DNA from: Fulvivirga ligni
Lineage (GTDB): Bacteria > Bacteroidota > Bacteroidia > Cytophagales > Cyclobacteriaceae
Length of the DNA: 64,000 nucleotides
Direction: 5' to 3'
Assembly: GCF_021389935.1 (NCBI RefSeq)
Contig: NZ_CP089979.1
Location: 1,531,001 to 1,595,000 of the forward strand
The position numbers and the translations under genes are program-made. This document shows, in pieces, positions 26,332 through 34,664 of the stretch (position 1 is its first letter; each line of letters opens with the position of its first letter). The notes under the pieces were generated by a model that was given only the letters and a program-made list of their open reading frames with translations, searched no databases and was not told where the DNA came from.

Positions 26332-27215
26332 TGTCATCCTGGAAAGGAAAGACTAAAGGCGGACTACTAGGTTATCAAATATTCATATATATCCTCCGTA
26401 ATGTGGGGCTTAGTGCAGCTTATCTTTTATTAAAGTTCGTGTCTGCCTACTATGTGCTCTTTTCTGCCAAGTCTACCTCAGCGATTTATAAATATTTTCG
26501 AGAAAGATTCAACATGCCTTTTTTTAAGGCATGGTCTTCTGTTTATAAAAACTACTATGTTTTTGGGCAAACTTTAATTGATAAAGTAGCCATTGGGTCT
26601 GGAAGTACTAAAGAGATTACTTATGATACCGACGGTGAACAATATCTTAAAGATCTAAAAGAAACAGGAGGCATACTAATGGGAGCTCACCTGGGAAACT
26701 GGGAAATAGCGGGGTTTCTATTAAATGAAATTAATTTAACAACGAACATTCTTGTTTACGAAGCCGAGCATGAGAGGATTAAGAACTTCTTAGACAAGGT
26801 AATGAAGAATAAGAATGTGAAGATAATTGCTATTAAAAACGACCTTTCGCACCTGTTTAAAATCAATAACGCTCTTAGAAATAAGGAAGTTATATGTATG
26901 CATGGTGATAGGTTTACACACGGTGCTCGTGTAGTAGAAAAGTCTTTTTTAGGCAAGACAGCACTCTTTCCATTAGGACCTTTTAGTATGCTTACTAAAC
27001 TAAAAGTGCCATATACTTTTGCTTATGCAGTAAGAGGAGACGGAAAGCATTATCACTTATCGGCCACGCCGGTAGAAATAGCTACAAAGTCTGCCTTAGA
27101 AATTCAAGACGATTACATAAAGCACCTGGAGAAAAAAGTAAAGCAGTATCCCTTACAGTGGTTTAATTACTATGATTTTTGGGATAAGGACGTTAAAGGA
27201 GCCATTGTAGAATAG
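26331..27215 (+). CDS. LpxL/HtrB-like lysophospholipid (lipid A-type) acyltransferase
   Basis: The 294-residue product has an N-terminal hydrophobic segment (about 12-50) and the catalytic HX4E motif H120-L-G-N-W-E125. Downstream is the MHGDRFTHGARVVEKSFLG segment, typical of LpxL-type enzymes using an acyl-ACP donor. In lipid A synthesis such enzymes add secondary acyl chains. In this cluster it more likely moves the polyene (or a fatty acyl) from ACP to a lipid or sugar acceptor at the inner membrane, like ApeD-type proteins. It is coupled to ACP 1 upstream by TAATG. Confidence 0.85.
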   Translation: MSSWKGKTKGGLLGYQIFIYILRNVGLSAAYLLLKFVSAYYVLFSAKSTSAIYKYFRERFNMPFFKAWSSVYKNYYVFGQTLIDKVAIGSGSTKEITYDTDGEQYLKDLKETGGILMGAHLGNWEIAGFLLNEINLTTNILVYEAEHERIKNFLDKVMKNKNVKIIAIKNDLSHLFKINNALRNKEVICMHGDRFTHGARVVEKSFLGKTALFPLGPFSMLTKLKVPYTFAYAVRGDGKHYHLSATPVEIATKSALEIQDDYIKHLEKKVKQYPLQWFNYYDFWDKDVKGAIVE

Positions 27216-27217
27216 TT

Positions 27218-27694
27218 ATGATTTCCGTTTCACAAGAAATACTTCAAGAGATTAAACCTCAGCACAGTGGGGAAGATATATTAAAGTTTATACCTCAAAG
27301 GTCACCCTTTGTTATGGTGTCAGCATTGTATGATTTTGATGAGGATTCCGTGCTTTCAGGCTTCGATATAGAAGAGGGTAATCCATTAGTAGATGATGGT
27401 GTGCTAACTGAAGGAGGACTTACCGAAAATATGGCGCAGACGGCCGCACTTTTTGCGGGTAGTAAGGCTCAAGCATCAGGAAAGCCTGCTCCAGTGGGTT
27501 TCATAGCTTCTATAAAAGGATTAAATATAGAAAAATCACCAGCTGTGGGTGAGCATATTTTTACTACCATCCAGATTGTGAATGAAGTGATGAACGTGCA
27601 GATAGCACAGGCTCGATCGTTCAACAAAAACATGGAGCCACTGGCCGAATGTGAAATCAGAATATTTTTACAACCTACCGAAGAGAATGCTTAA
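27218..27694 (+). CDS. Hot-dog fold dehydratase-like protein lacking the catalytic His
   Basis: The 158-residue protein is of the FabZ/FabA-like hot-dog fold. It has FIPQRSPFVMV (compare LPHRYPFLLVD) and LTENMAQTAAL with Glu70 at the place of the catalytic Glu. At the place of the GHFPGxPxxPG motif, however, it reads EEGNPLVDDG, so the catalytic His is missing. The family recurs in Bacteroidota pigment clusters, possibly as a partner of a true dehydratase or as a carrier-binding protein. The intact dehydratase of the cluster is at 34287. It overlaps the following thioesterase gene by 8 bases. Confidence 0.75.
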   Translation: MISVSQEILQEIKPQHSGEDILKFIPQRSPFVMVSALYDFDEDSVLSGFDIEEGNPLVDDGVLTEGGLTENMAQTAALFAGSKAQASGKPAPVGFIASIKGLNIEKSPAVGEHIFTTIQIVNEVMNVQIAQARSFNKNMEPLAECEIRIFLQPTEENA

Positions 27695-28106
27695 GGATAT
27701 TACACAGATAAAAGTAAGATTCAGTGAGGTGGATAGCATGGGTATCTTATGGCATGGGCACTATATAAAATATTTTGAAGATGGTAGAGAAAGCTTCGGA
27801 AGCAAATATGGCATCGGATACATGGATGTCTATAATAACCATGGCTTCTTAATACCAATAGTTAAGGTAGACTGTAATTATAAAAGACCGGTGAAATACT
27901 TGGATGAAGTGTATTTAGAAACCACATTCATCAACTCTCCGGCAGCTAAGCTAAGGTTTGAGTATCGTCTATTTAATAAGGAGACCAACGAGACTTATGC
28001 TACAGGAATGTCAGAGCAGGTATTCCTAACCAAGGATCATCAGCTGCACCTTACAGTGCCTGATTTCTTAAATGAATGGAAGGAAAAGTGGAATATAGTA
28101 GATTGA
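27687..28106 (+). CDS. Acyl-CoA/ACP thioesterase, 4HBT (YbgC) family
   Basis: The product is 139 residues from the ATG at 27687. A longer frame from 27651 exists, but the YbgC fold begins right after the chosen Met. The 4-hydroxybenzoyl-CoA thioesterase motif is clear: FSEVDSMGILWHGHYIKYFEDGRE, with Asp16 the likely catalytic residue. In aryl-polyene clusters a thioesterase of this kind (ApeK-like) proofreads or releases acyl chains from ACP. It overlaps the preceding gene by 8 bases and is 4 bases from the next ketosynthase gene. Confidence 0.85.
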   Translation: MLKDITQIKVRFSEVDSMGILWHGHYIKYFEDGRESFGSKYGIGYMDVYNNHGFLIPIVKVDCNYKRPVKYLDEVYLETTFINSPAAKLRFEYRLFNKETNETYATGMSEQVFLTKDHQLHLTVPDFLNEWKEKWNIVD

Positions 28107-28110
28107 GATC

Positions 28111-29259
28111 ATGAGCATTTATTCCATAGCAGATAATATAACCAGCCCATTAGGACTCACTTCCGCTGAGAACTTTAGCGCCTGTATTAATGGTGTTTCA
28201 GGTATTCAGCAGATCGATAGCAAGGATTTTTATCCAACGCCATTTCTAGGTTGTCTCATCAACAGAGAAGAGGCCGAGGAGCTAAAAGCTAACGATGCGT
28301 TCAGTAACCTTGAGCAATTATTTATCCACTCAATAAATAAGGCTTTACAAGATGTAGACGGACTTGATTTAAGTCGTACTGCTCTGGTGGTATCCACCAC
28401 AAAAGGAAATATAGATATCCTGGCTGATAACTATTCAGGCTCACTGCCGAAGGAGAGAGCGTTGCTTTCTAGGTTAGGAAATACACTTTCAGATTATTTT
28501 AATTTGGAGCACAACGGTGTGGTGGTTTCTAATGCCTGTATCTCCGGCCTTTCAGCCATAATTACTGCTAAAAAAATAATAGAGGCAGGTCTTTACGATC
28601 ATGCTATTGTTACTGGTGGTGATATACTGAGTGAATTTACTATCAGTGGTTTTCAGTGTTTAAAAGCCATGAGTGATGAGCCCTGCCAACCATACGATGC
28701 TGATCGTAAGGGTATTACACTTGGTGAGGCATGTGGTACGGTAATTTTGAGTACTAATAAAGAGCTGTCACTTAAACCTGAAAATGTCATGAAGGTATCC
28801 GGTGGGGGGCAGGCTAATGACGCCAACCATATCAGTGGACCTTCCAGAACAGGAGAAGGGCTGAAGCTTGCAGTGCGTAGAGCGTTGACAGAGGCTCAGC
28901 TTTCAGTTAATGATATTGATTATATAAGTGCGCATGGTACTGCTACTATGTTCAATGATGAAATGGAGGCCATTGCTTTTGACACTTTGGGATTAGCCAA
29001 TGTTCCACTCAATAGTTTGAAAGGCTTCTTTGGCCACACTCTTGGTGCAGCTGGCATCATTGAGTCTGTGATGACCATGGAGCAGATGAGAAACAAGGCT
29101 TTGATCCAATCCAGAAATTTTAGTAAAATGGGAGTGAGCAAATCTTTGAACATCATTGAAGAGAATACCTCTGATCACACTATAAAATACGCCCTCAAGA
29201 CAACCTCGGGCTTTGGAGGTTGTAACGCCGCTTTAATATTTGAGAATAATGCAAACTAA
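28111..29259 (+). CDS. Beta-ketoacyl-ACP synthase, second
   Basis: The 382-residue condensing enzyme has an intact active site: C143 (SNACIS), H275 (SAHGTA) and H309 (GHTLGAAG). It is shorter than FabF and its N-terminus lacks the usual VVVTG start (MSIYSIADNITSPLG). That is also seen in synthases that pair with a chain-length-factor-like subunit. Its 3' end overlaps the ketosynthase-like partner gene by 11 bases, which suggests a heterodimer. Confidence 0.88.
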   Translation: MSIYSIADNITSPLGLTSAENFSACINGVSGIQQIDSKDFYPTPFLGCLINREEAEELKANDAFSNLEQLFIHSINKALQDVDGLDLSRTALVVSTTKGNIDILADNYSGSLPKERALLSRLGNTLSDYFNLEHNGVVVSNACISGLSAIITAKKIIEAGLYDHAIVTGGDILSEFTISGFQCLKAMSDEPCQPYDADRKGITLGEACGTVILSTNKELSLKPENVMKVSGGGQANDANHISGPSRTGEGLKLAVRRALTEAQLSVNDIDYISAHGTATMFNDEMEAIAFDTLGLANVPLNSLKGFFGHTLGAAGIIESVMTMEQMRNKALIQSRNFSKMGVSKSLNIIEENTSDHTIKYALKTTSGFGGCNAALIFENNAN

Positions 29260-29866
29260 AATATTAAAATACGCGGAGTTGAATATGAATAAAGCCACAA
29301 GTAATTGCCAGCTCATATTTGATAATAAAGATAAGCTGCCATTCAAGGAGTATATCCGTGGTGTTTATAAGGCTTTGGGGCTCAAATACCCTAAGTTTTT
29401 CAAAATGGATGAGCTATGCCAGCTGGCAGTGATCACTACCGAAATGCTTTTGGGAGAGGGCTCTGACTACAGTGGTGAGCATACAGCTTTGATACTTGGA
29501 AATAAAAACTCTTCACTGGTTTCGGATACGAACCATTACTCTACCATAAGCTCAAAAGAAAACTATTTCCCTAGTCCAGCGGTTTTTGTGTATACATTAC
29601 CTAATATAATGTTAGGTGAAATATGCATTAAACACAAGATTACAGGAGAAAACTCATGCTTTATGATGGAGGAGTTAGATGCTAAATTTCTTTATGAATA
29701 TGTATCTCAACTTTTTAAAGTAGAAGAATATAAGCATTGCATTACCGGTTTTGTAGACTACGAAGAGGGGCAATACATTGCTAAACTATTTTTGATAGGT
29801 TATGATGAAGATGATCAATCATCGGATTCTAGGTTTGACGGAAATTTTAATAAAAATATACCTTAA
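29249..29866 (+). CDS. Truncated, cysteine-less ketosynthase-like protein (possible chain-length-factor partner)
   Basis: About 205 residues from the ATG at 29249; the ATG at 29285 is an alternative start. It reads as the N-terminal half only of a thiolase-fold synthase. YPKFFKMDELCQLAVIT, TALILGNKNSS, and VYTLPNIMLGEICIKHKITG line up with the corresponding strands of complete ketosynthases. A gapless match of the G-x8-C-x25-G spacing against the third ketosynthase puts Glu142 where the catalytic Cys should be. The half that carries both His residues is absent. It cannot condense on its own, so a structural or chain-length role is inferred. Confidence 0.65.
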   Translation: MQTKILKYAELNMNKATSNCQLIFDNKDKLPFKEYIRGVYKALGLKYPKFFKMDELCQLAVITTEMLLGEGSDYSGEHTALILGNKNSSLVSDTNHYSTISSKENYFPSPAVFVYTLPNIMLGEICIKHKITGENSCFMMEELDAKFLYEYVSQLFKVEEYKHCITGFVDYEEGQYIAKLFLIGYDEDDQSSDSRFDGNFNKNIP

Positions 29867-29869
29867 TTC

Positions 29870-30124
29870 ATGGAAGAACTGAAGGAGAACTTGAAAACAG
29901 CCATTATAGAGGCTCTTAACTTAGAGGATGTAAGTGTTGATGAAATTGATAACGATGCACCTCTTTTTGGAGATGGTCTGGGATTAGATTCTATAGATGC
30001 GCTGGAACTAATTGTTTTACTGGAGAAAGAGTATGGAGTAAAGGTTGAAAACCCTGAAGAAGGGAAAGATATTTTTCAATCTATTAACACTATTGCTGCT
30101 TACATCGAGAAAAATAAAAACTAA
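29870..30124 (+). CDS. Acyl carrier protein 2
   Basis: The 84-residue ACP has the phosphopantetheine site Ser41 in GLDSIDALELIV. Compared with ACP 1 it has a longer glycine-rich approach (FGDGLGLDS), as in ACPs of aryl-polyene and resorcinol systems. It lies 3 bases after the truncated synthase gene and 6 bases before the third ketosynthase gene. Two ACPs in one cluster suggest separate jobs, for example starter loading and elongation. Confidence 0.92.
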   Translation: MEELKENLKTAIIEALNLEDVSVDEIDNDAPLFGDGLGLDSIDALELIVLLEKEYGVKVENPEEGKDIFQSINTIAAYIEKNKN

Positions 30125-30130
30125 AAACAG

Positions 30131-31324
30131 ATGGCTAAGGTGTACATTACCGGTTTTGGTATTGTTTCTTCATTAGGAATAGGTGTAGAAAAAAACCTGC
30201 AATCACTTAAGGAATTCAAGAGTGGTGTAAGCACACCCACCTACCTGAAAACTCAGCACAAAGAGTTACCAGTGGGTGAATTGAAGTTTTCTAATGAAAT
30301 GCTCAGGGAAAAACTGGGCATTACCGACCCATATATTTCTAGAACTACATTACTGGCTTTACTTGCTGCCACTGAAGCACAACAGATGGCAGGTCTTACA
30401 GAGGCCAATCTGGCTGATGCTGCATTAATTAGTGGTACCAGCGTAGGTGGTATGGATATTTCTGAGCTAGCCTATGGTGCTGTACTAAACAATGAGGAGC
30501 TTGATTATAGATCTTCATTTCAGAACCACGATTGTGGAGCAAGTACTGAGATGGTGGCTGGTCATTTAAAAATTAAAGGCCATACTGAAACCATAAGCAC
30601 CGCCTGTTCTTCTTCTGCCAATAGCATTATGAATGCCGGTAGATTGATAAAAGCAGGAATGGCAGATTTTGTAATTGCTGGAGGGACTGATGCCCTTTCT
30701 GTTTTTACACTTAATGGCTTTGGAGCCTTAAAAATATTAGATCCTAATCATTGTAAACCGTTCGACTCTACTCGCCAGGGCTTAAATCTTGGTGAAGGAG
30801 CAGCTTATCTAGTGCTGGAATCTGAAGCATCAGTGAAGGCACGTGGAGCAAAGGCTTATGGTGAATTAATAGGTTATGGCAACGCTAATGATGCTTATCA
30901 TCAAACTGCTTCTTCGCCAGATGGTACAGGAGCCTTTATGGCTATGCAGAAGGCGCTGAATGTGGCGGGTAAAACTGCCGCTGACATTGATTATATAAAT
31001 GCTCATGGTACAGGAACTCAGAATAATGATCTTTCTGAAAGCAAGGCTATAAAGCAAATTTTCAATGAAGATGTGCCCGTTTATAGCTCTACCAAGGCAT
31101 ACACCGGTCATACACTAGGAGCAGCCGGAGCGATAGAGGCTGTGTTTTCTATCCTATCCATTCAAGAGCAGAAGGTATTCCCTAATCTAAATGTGAAGCA
31201 ACCAATGGACGTGCTTCCTGAGCCTGTTACCGAAATGCAGCCAGTAAAAATTCAGAATGTATTGTCCAATTCTTTCGGATTTGGAGGAAACTGTACATCA
31301 CTAATATTCTCAGCGGCATCATGA
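30131..31324 (+). CDS. Beta-ketoacyl-ACP synthase, third (probable main elongating KS)
   Basis: The 397-residue condensing enzyme has C159 (STACSS), H292 (NAHGTG) and H327 (GHTLGAAG), all intact, and ends with the FGFGGN strand. It is followed by a cysteine-less homologue through a 4-base ATGA overlap. This is the gene arrangement of KS/CLF heterodimers in type II polyketide and aryl-polyene (ApeO/ApeC) systems. It is therefore the best candidate for the enzyme that sets polyene length. Confidence 0.9.
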   Translation: MAKVYITGFGIVSSLGIGVEKNLQSLKEFKSGVSTPTYLKTQHKELPVGELKFSNEMLREKLGITDPYISRTTLLALLAATEAQQMAGLTEANLADAALISGTSVGGMDISELAYGAVLNNEELDYRSSFQNHDCGASTEMVAGHLKIKGHTETISTACSSSANSIMNAGRLIKAGMADFVIAGGTDALSVFTLNGFGALKILDPNHCKPFDSTRQGLNLGEGAAYLVLESEASVKARGAKAYGELIGYGNANDAYHQTASSPDGTGAFMAMQKALNVAGKTAADIDYINAHGTGTQNNDLSESKAIKQIFNEDVPVYSSTKAYTGHTLGAAGAIEAVFSILSIQEQKVFPNLNVKQPMDVLPEPVTEMQPVKIQNVLSNSFGFGGNCTSLIFSAAS

Positions 31325-32325
31325 AAGTTTATATAAAGTCTACCTCAGCTATTACACCACAGTTTACTTTTGATCAAAGTAGTTATCTCAAGGAGTGGTT
31401 AACTCAGGAAGGACCGTTTCTTTCTGCCCATGAACCTGATTATAAGGCACTTATTAATCCTCGATTATTGCGTAGGATGAGCCGTATTATTAAAATGGGA
31501 GTGGCCACCAGTCTCCAGGCGCTAAAAGATGCTAACGTGGAAAACCCGGGAGCCATCATTGTGGGCACTGGTCTGGGGTGTATTCAAGACACCGAAAAGT
31601 TTTTGGTAGATATACTTGAGTCTAAAGAAGGTATACTTTCTCCTACAGCTTTCATCCAGTCTACTCATAATACGGTGGCAGGTCAAATCGCTTTGCTTTT
31701 AAAATGTACTGAAGATAATTTCACCTACGTTAACCGTGGCCATTCATTTGAGAATTCTCTGCAGGATGCTGTACTAAGAGTAAAAGAAGGAGTTGATAAT
31801 GTACTAGTGGGCGGTGCTGATGAAATGACTAATGAGATAGCCGCAATCATTGGTGAGATAAAATGCAATCCTTCAAACTTATGGGGCGAAGGTGCAAGCT
31901 TCTTTGTTCTGTCTAAAGATCCGGGAGAAAATCAAATAGTGTTGAATGGAATTTCTACAGCTAATAATTTAGAGGCTACAGAAATAACAGGGGCAGCAGA
32001 TAAGTTTTTGAATAAATTGGGAATGTCAGCTGCTGATATAGATGCAGTAGTAATTGGTGGTGAAGGCAGTGATCCATATTATTCTAGTATTTCAAATCAT
32101 TTCACTGACCAGGCCATATATAACTTTAAGGCGGTTACAGGTGAAAATTTCACAGCATCTTCTTTTGGGTTAAACCTTGGAGTAAATCTACTTCAGAATC
32201 CTGAAATTGATAGTGCCATCAAAATTAAAGAGGGCAAGAAAAACAATTTTAAAACGGTGCTTATGTACAATCACTACCGAGGTGTAAATCACACCTTTGC
32301 TTTAGTTAGTCATGAGTCCCTTTAA
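31321..32325 (+). CDS. Chain-length-factor-like ketosynthase homologue without catalytic Cys
   Basis: The 334-residue product has the thiolase fold (GAIIVGTGLG, NVLVGGADE, SSFGLNLG). At the nucleophile position it reads N-R-G-H-S around residue 140, with no cysteine. The later His motifs are also lost (VVIGGEGSD where NAHGTG would be). It overlaps the third ketosynthase by 4 bases and the deacetylase gene by 14 bases. By analogy with KS/CLF pairs it should bind that synthase and shape the product tunnel rather than catalyse. Confidence 0.82.
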   Translation: MKVYIKSTSAITPQFTFDQSSYLKEWLTQEGPFLSAHEPDYKALINPRLLRRMSRIIKMGVATSLQALKDANVENPGAIIVGTGLGCIQDTEKFLVDILESKEGILSPTAFIQSTHNTVAGQIALLLKCTEDNFTYVNRGHSFENSLQDAVLRVKEGVDNVLVGGADEMTNEIAAIIGEIKCNPSNLWGEGASFFVLSKDPGENQIVLNGISTANNLEATEITGAADKFLNKLGMSAADIDAVVIGGEGSDPYYSSISNHFTDQAIYNFKAVTGENFTASSFGLNLGVNLLQNPEIDSAIKIKEGKKNNFKTVLMYNHYRGVNHTFALVSHESL

Positions 32326-33076
32326 AATAGTTAGAGGCATTTTCTTAAGTGTGCTGATCATTTTGGTGGTCTGTACATTTTTTTTTGTGCACATACCCTG
32401 GTGGATCTTTCTTGTAATTAGCTCTTTATTTATTGCTTTGATAGGAATAGGTTCCGCCGTAATGAGGTATGAATTCTTTCTAAAGAGCTATAATCACCCC
32501 GAAAATCCTGATCATAAAATAGCCCTGACTTTTGATGATGGGCCTACCGAATATACCCCTGAAATTGTAGCACTGTTGGAGAACTATGATGCTAAAGGAT
32601 CTTTTTTCGTAATAGGCAAACGAGTTGAAGAAATGCCTGACCAGGTAAAACGAATGTCTGAAAAGGGTCACCTCATAGGCAATCATTCTTATTCCCATCA
32701 TTTTTTCTTTTCCATGTTCACAAAAGGCATGGTCTTGAAAGAGTTGATAAAAACTAATGAACTTATTAAATCTATTACCGGTAAGGTAAATGTCTTATTT
32801 AGACCACCTTATGGTGTAACAAATCCATCAATAGCTGCCGCTGTGATAAAGATGAAAATGCCAGTGATTGGGTGGAATATAAGGTCTTTTGATACAGCTA
32901 CTAAGAATCCTGAACAAGTGGTTGAGAAAGTTATTTCCAGACTAGTGCCCGGCTCAGTGGTACTACTTCATGATAGCCTGCCTCAGACTTTAGGTATTTT
33001 GGAAGCAATTTTGCTATATGCAAAAGAGCACGATTATAAGTGCGTAACAGTAGATGAAATATTTAATATTAAATAA
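32312..33076 (+). CDS. Polysaccharide deacetylase (NodB-domain) membrane protein
   Basis: The product is 254 residues with two hydrophobic helices at the N-terminus (about 8-28 and 30-50), then a carbohydrate esterase 4 domain. Motif 1 is TFDD (D75, D76), motif 2 is H125-x3-H129 (HSYSH), motif 3 is RPPYG, and motif 5 is LLHDS. These form the metal site and catalytic base of N-acetyl-sugar deacetylases. In a pigment cluster it may deacetylate the amino sugar that carries the polyene lipid. Its place inside the operon (overlap of 14 bases upstream, 2 bases downstream) argues for a shared pathway. Confidence 0.87.
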   Translation: MSPFKIVRGIFLSVLIILVVCTFFFVHIPWWIFLVISSLFIALIGIGSAVMRYEFFLKSYNHPENPDHKIALTFDDGPTEYTPEIVALLENYDAKGSFFVIGKRVEEMPDQVKRMSEKGHLIGNHSYSHHFFFSMFTKGMVLKELIKTNELIKSITGKVNVLFRPPYGVTNPSIAAAVIKMKMPVIGWNIRSFDTATKNPEQVVEKVISRLVPGSVVLLHDSLPQTLGILEAILLYAKEHDYKCVTVDEIFNIK

Positions 33077-33078
33077 TT

Positions 33079-33711
33079 ATGTATAAGCTATTTGCAAGCC
33101 TTTTTATAATCACATTTTCTTCATGGTTTAGTCAGGGAGATGATTTTGTGCAGATGAAAGATGTGCCCGGTTTTAGGAGAGGTCTTAATAAAATGGCTAC
33201 GAAAACCACTACTATTCAGGCTACATTTAAGCAAGAGAAATATTTAAGCATACTCTCAAATGCCGTTACCTCATCTGGTAAAATGTATTTTAAAAAGCCA
33301 GGATTACTCAAATGGTCTTACACCAAGCCTTATAATTATGGCATAGTGCTAAATGGAAAGCAGATTAAAATTAACGATGAAGGTAAGGTTAACTCTTTCG
33401 AAATAAGCAACAGTAAGATATTTAAGGAGCTTAATGATCTCATTATTAACAGTGTGCAAGGAGATGTTCTTCAAGAAGATCGCTTTAATATTGTTTTTAA
33501 AGAGAATAAGAATTTATACCTTGCGCAATTAACGCCTATTGACAAAAATATTAAAGATTATATTAAGCATATTGATGTTTACTTTGATAGAAAAGATTAC
33601 AGTGTTCATAAACTTCAGCTCTTTGAATCTGAAGGGGACTACACTCTGATCACTTTCGAAGATAAGCAGTTTAATACCGCTATTTCGGATGATGAATTCT
33701 CTTTCCAGTAG
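33079..33711 (+). CDS. LolA-like outer membrane lipoprotein carrier
   Basis: The product is 210 residues with a signal peptide (1-19). The LolA fold is indicated by the TTIQATFKQEKYLSIL start, the SSGKMYFKKPGLLKWSY beta hairpin, and the VYFDRKDYSVHKLQ strand. Housekeeping LolA carries lipoproteins across the periplasm. A dedicated LolA-like protein is a constant part of aryl-polyene and flexirubin clusters, where it probably ferries the polyene lipid to the outer membrane. It overlaps the following LolB-like candidate by 23 bases. Confidence 0.88.
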   Translation: MYKLFASLFIITFSSWFSQGDDFVQMKDVPGFRRGLNKMATKTTTIQATFKQEKYLSILSNAVTSSGKMYFKKPGLLKWSYTKPYNYGIVLNGKQIKINDEGKVNSFEISNSKIFKELNDLIINSVQGDVLQEDRFNIVFKENKNLYLAQLTPIDKNIKDYIKHIDVYFDRKDYSVHKLQLFESEGDYTLITFEDKQFNTAISDDEFSFQ

Positions 33712-34285
33712 ATTTTTTTGGGTACTAATATTTTTTATTTGTTGTTTCTGTAAGGTTTCAGGCCAAGATCTAGTTACACCTCGTTCTTTCCTAAACTCAG
33801 GACAGGCTCAAGTGTATAATTCTGTATTCCAGTATAAAGACCATAGTTTTAGTGGCTTAATGGTTTTGAAGAAGCAAGGTGCAAACTATCGTGTAGTTTT
33901 GCTTTCAAAACTAGGTCCTACTATTATGGACTTTCTATTAACGGAAAATGGTCTGGTTTACAATATGGCTCCAGAGGTAATGAAGAAAAAGATTGTGAAG
34001 AAACTGATGGAGCAAGATTTTGATTTGCTGGTTCTTCGCAAATTAGATGAGCAACAAAAAGTAAGAAAGAAAGCTAACGGCTTCAAAATCAAAGGGAAGG
34101 AAGCAATTAAGGCGCGAGTAGATGGGCAAAAAAGGATAATACTAGCTAAGACTAATAGCTGGTTTTCCATTTTTAAGACAAAGGCTGTTTTCTATTATAC
34201 TGATGATGACGCCATTCCTGATGAAATATGTCTCTCTCACAGGTTTGTGAAGATGCGTGTTCAGATGAATTTGTTAAAGCAATAA
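33689..34285 (+). CDS. Secreted beta-rich protein, possible LolB/DUF3261-like partner
   Basis: The product is 198 residues; the start is the first or second of two adjacent ATGs (33689 or 33692). It has a signal peptide ending near KVSGQ. The CCF in the hydrophobic stretch does not make a clean lipobox at the cleavage site, so lipidation is uncertain. The mature part reads as amphipathic beta strands (SFSGLMVLKKQGANYRVVLLS, GPTIMDFLL) like the half barrel of LolB. Aryl-polyene clusters carry a DUF3261 lipoprotein next to LolA, and this gene has that position. The functional call is inferred from fold and place. Confidence 0.6.
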   Translation: MMNSLSSRFFWVLIFFICCFCKVSGQDLVTPRSFLNSGQAQVYNSVFQYKDHSFSGLMVLKKQGANYRVVLLSKLGPTIMDFLLTENGLVYNMAPEVMKKKIVKKLMEQDFDLLVLRKLDEQQKVRKKANGFKIKGKEAIKARVDGQKRIILAKTNSWFSIFKTKAVFYYTDDDAIPDEICLSHRFVKMRVQMNLLKQ

Positions 34286-34286
34286 T

Positions 34287-34655
34287 ATGTTAAAAGATAA
34301 CTTATATACTATTGGCTCGGTGAGTGATGATAATGGCCAATATGAAACTAAAATAAGCATAGATAAATCTAATGATATCTTCAATGGTCATTTTCCAGGC
34401 CAGTCTGTATTACCGGGTGTTTGCCTTTTGGAAATGTTGAAAGATATCCTAAAAGAGGTGCACGGTCAGAAGTATAAACTAGTAAATGGTGCTTCTATTA
34501 AGTACATGAAAATGGTAGATCCTAACCATAGTCCTACTTTACTGTTTAAGTTAAGTGAGAAGGGTGATGATGATCAACTTCAGGTGAGTGCAACTTCATT
34601 TTTAGAAGATGGTGAGCCTAACTTTAAGTTTAAAGGTCAATTTACTAAAGCTTAA
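34287..34655 (+). CDS. 3-hydroxyacyl-ACP dehydratase (FabZ/FabA-like hot-dog)
   Basis: The 122-residue hot-dog protein has the full catalytic pair: H35 in GHFPGQSVLPG and E49 in CLLEM, 14 residues apart as in E. coli FabZ (H54/E68). It should remove water from the 3-hydroxyacyl-ACP to form the double bonds of the polyene. It is short for FabZ (151) because the N-terminal helix is reduced. It lies 1 base after the LolB-like gene and 9 bases before the glycosyltransferase. Confidence 0.85.
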   Translation: MLKDNLYTIGSVSDDNGQYETKISIDKSNDIFNGHFPGQSVLPGVCLLEMLKDILKEVHGQKYKLVNGASIKYMKMVDPNHSPTLLFKLSEKGDDDQLQVSATSFLEDGEPNFKFKGQFTKA

Positions 34656-34664
34656 AACTGGTCC

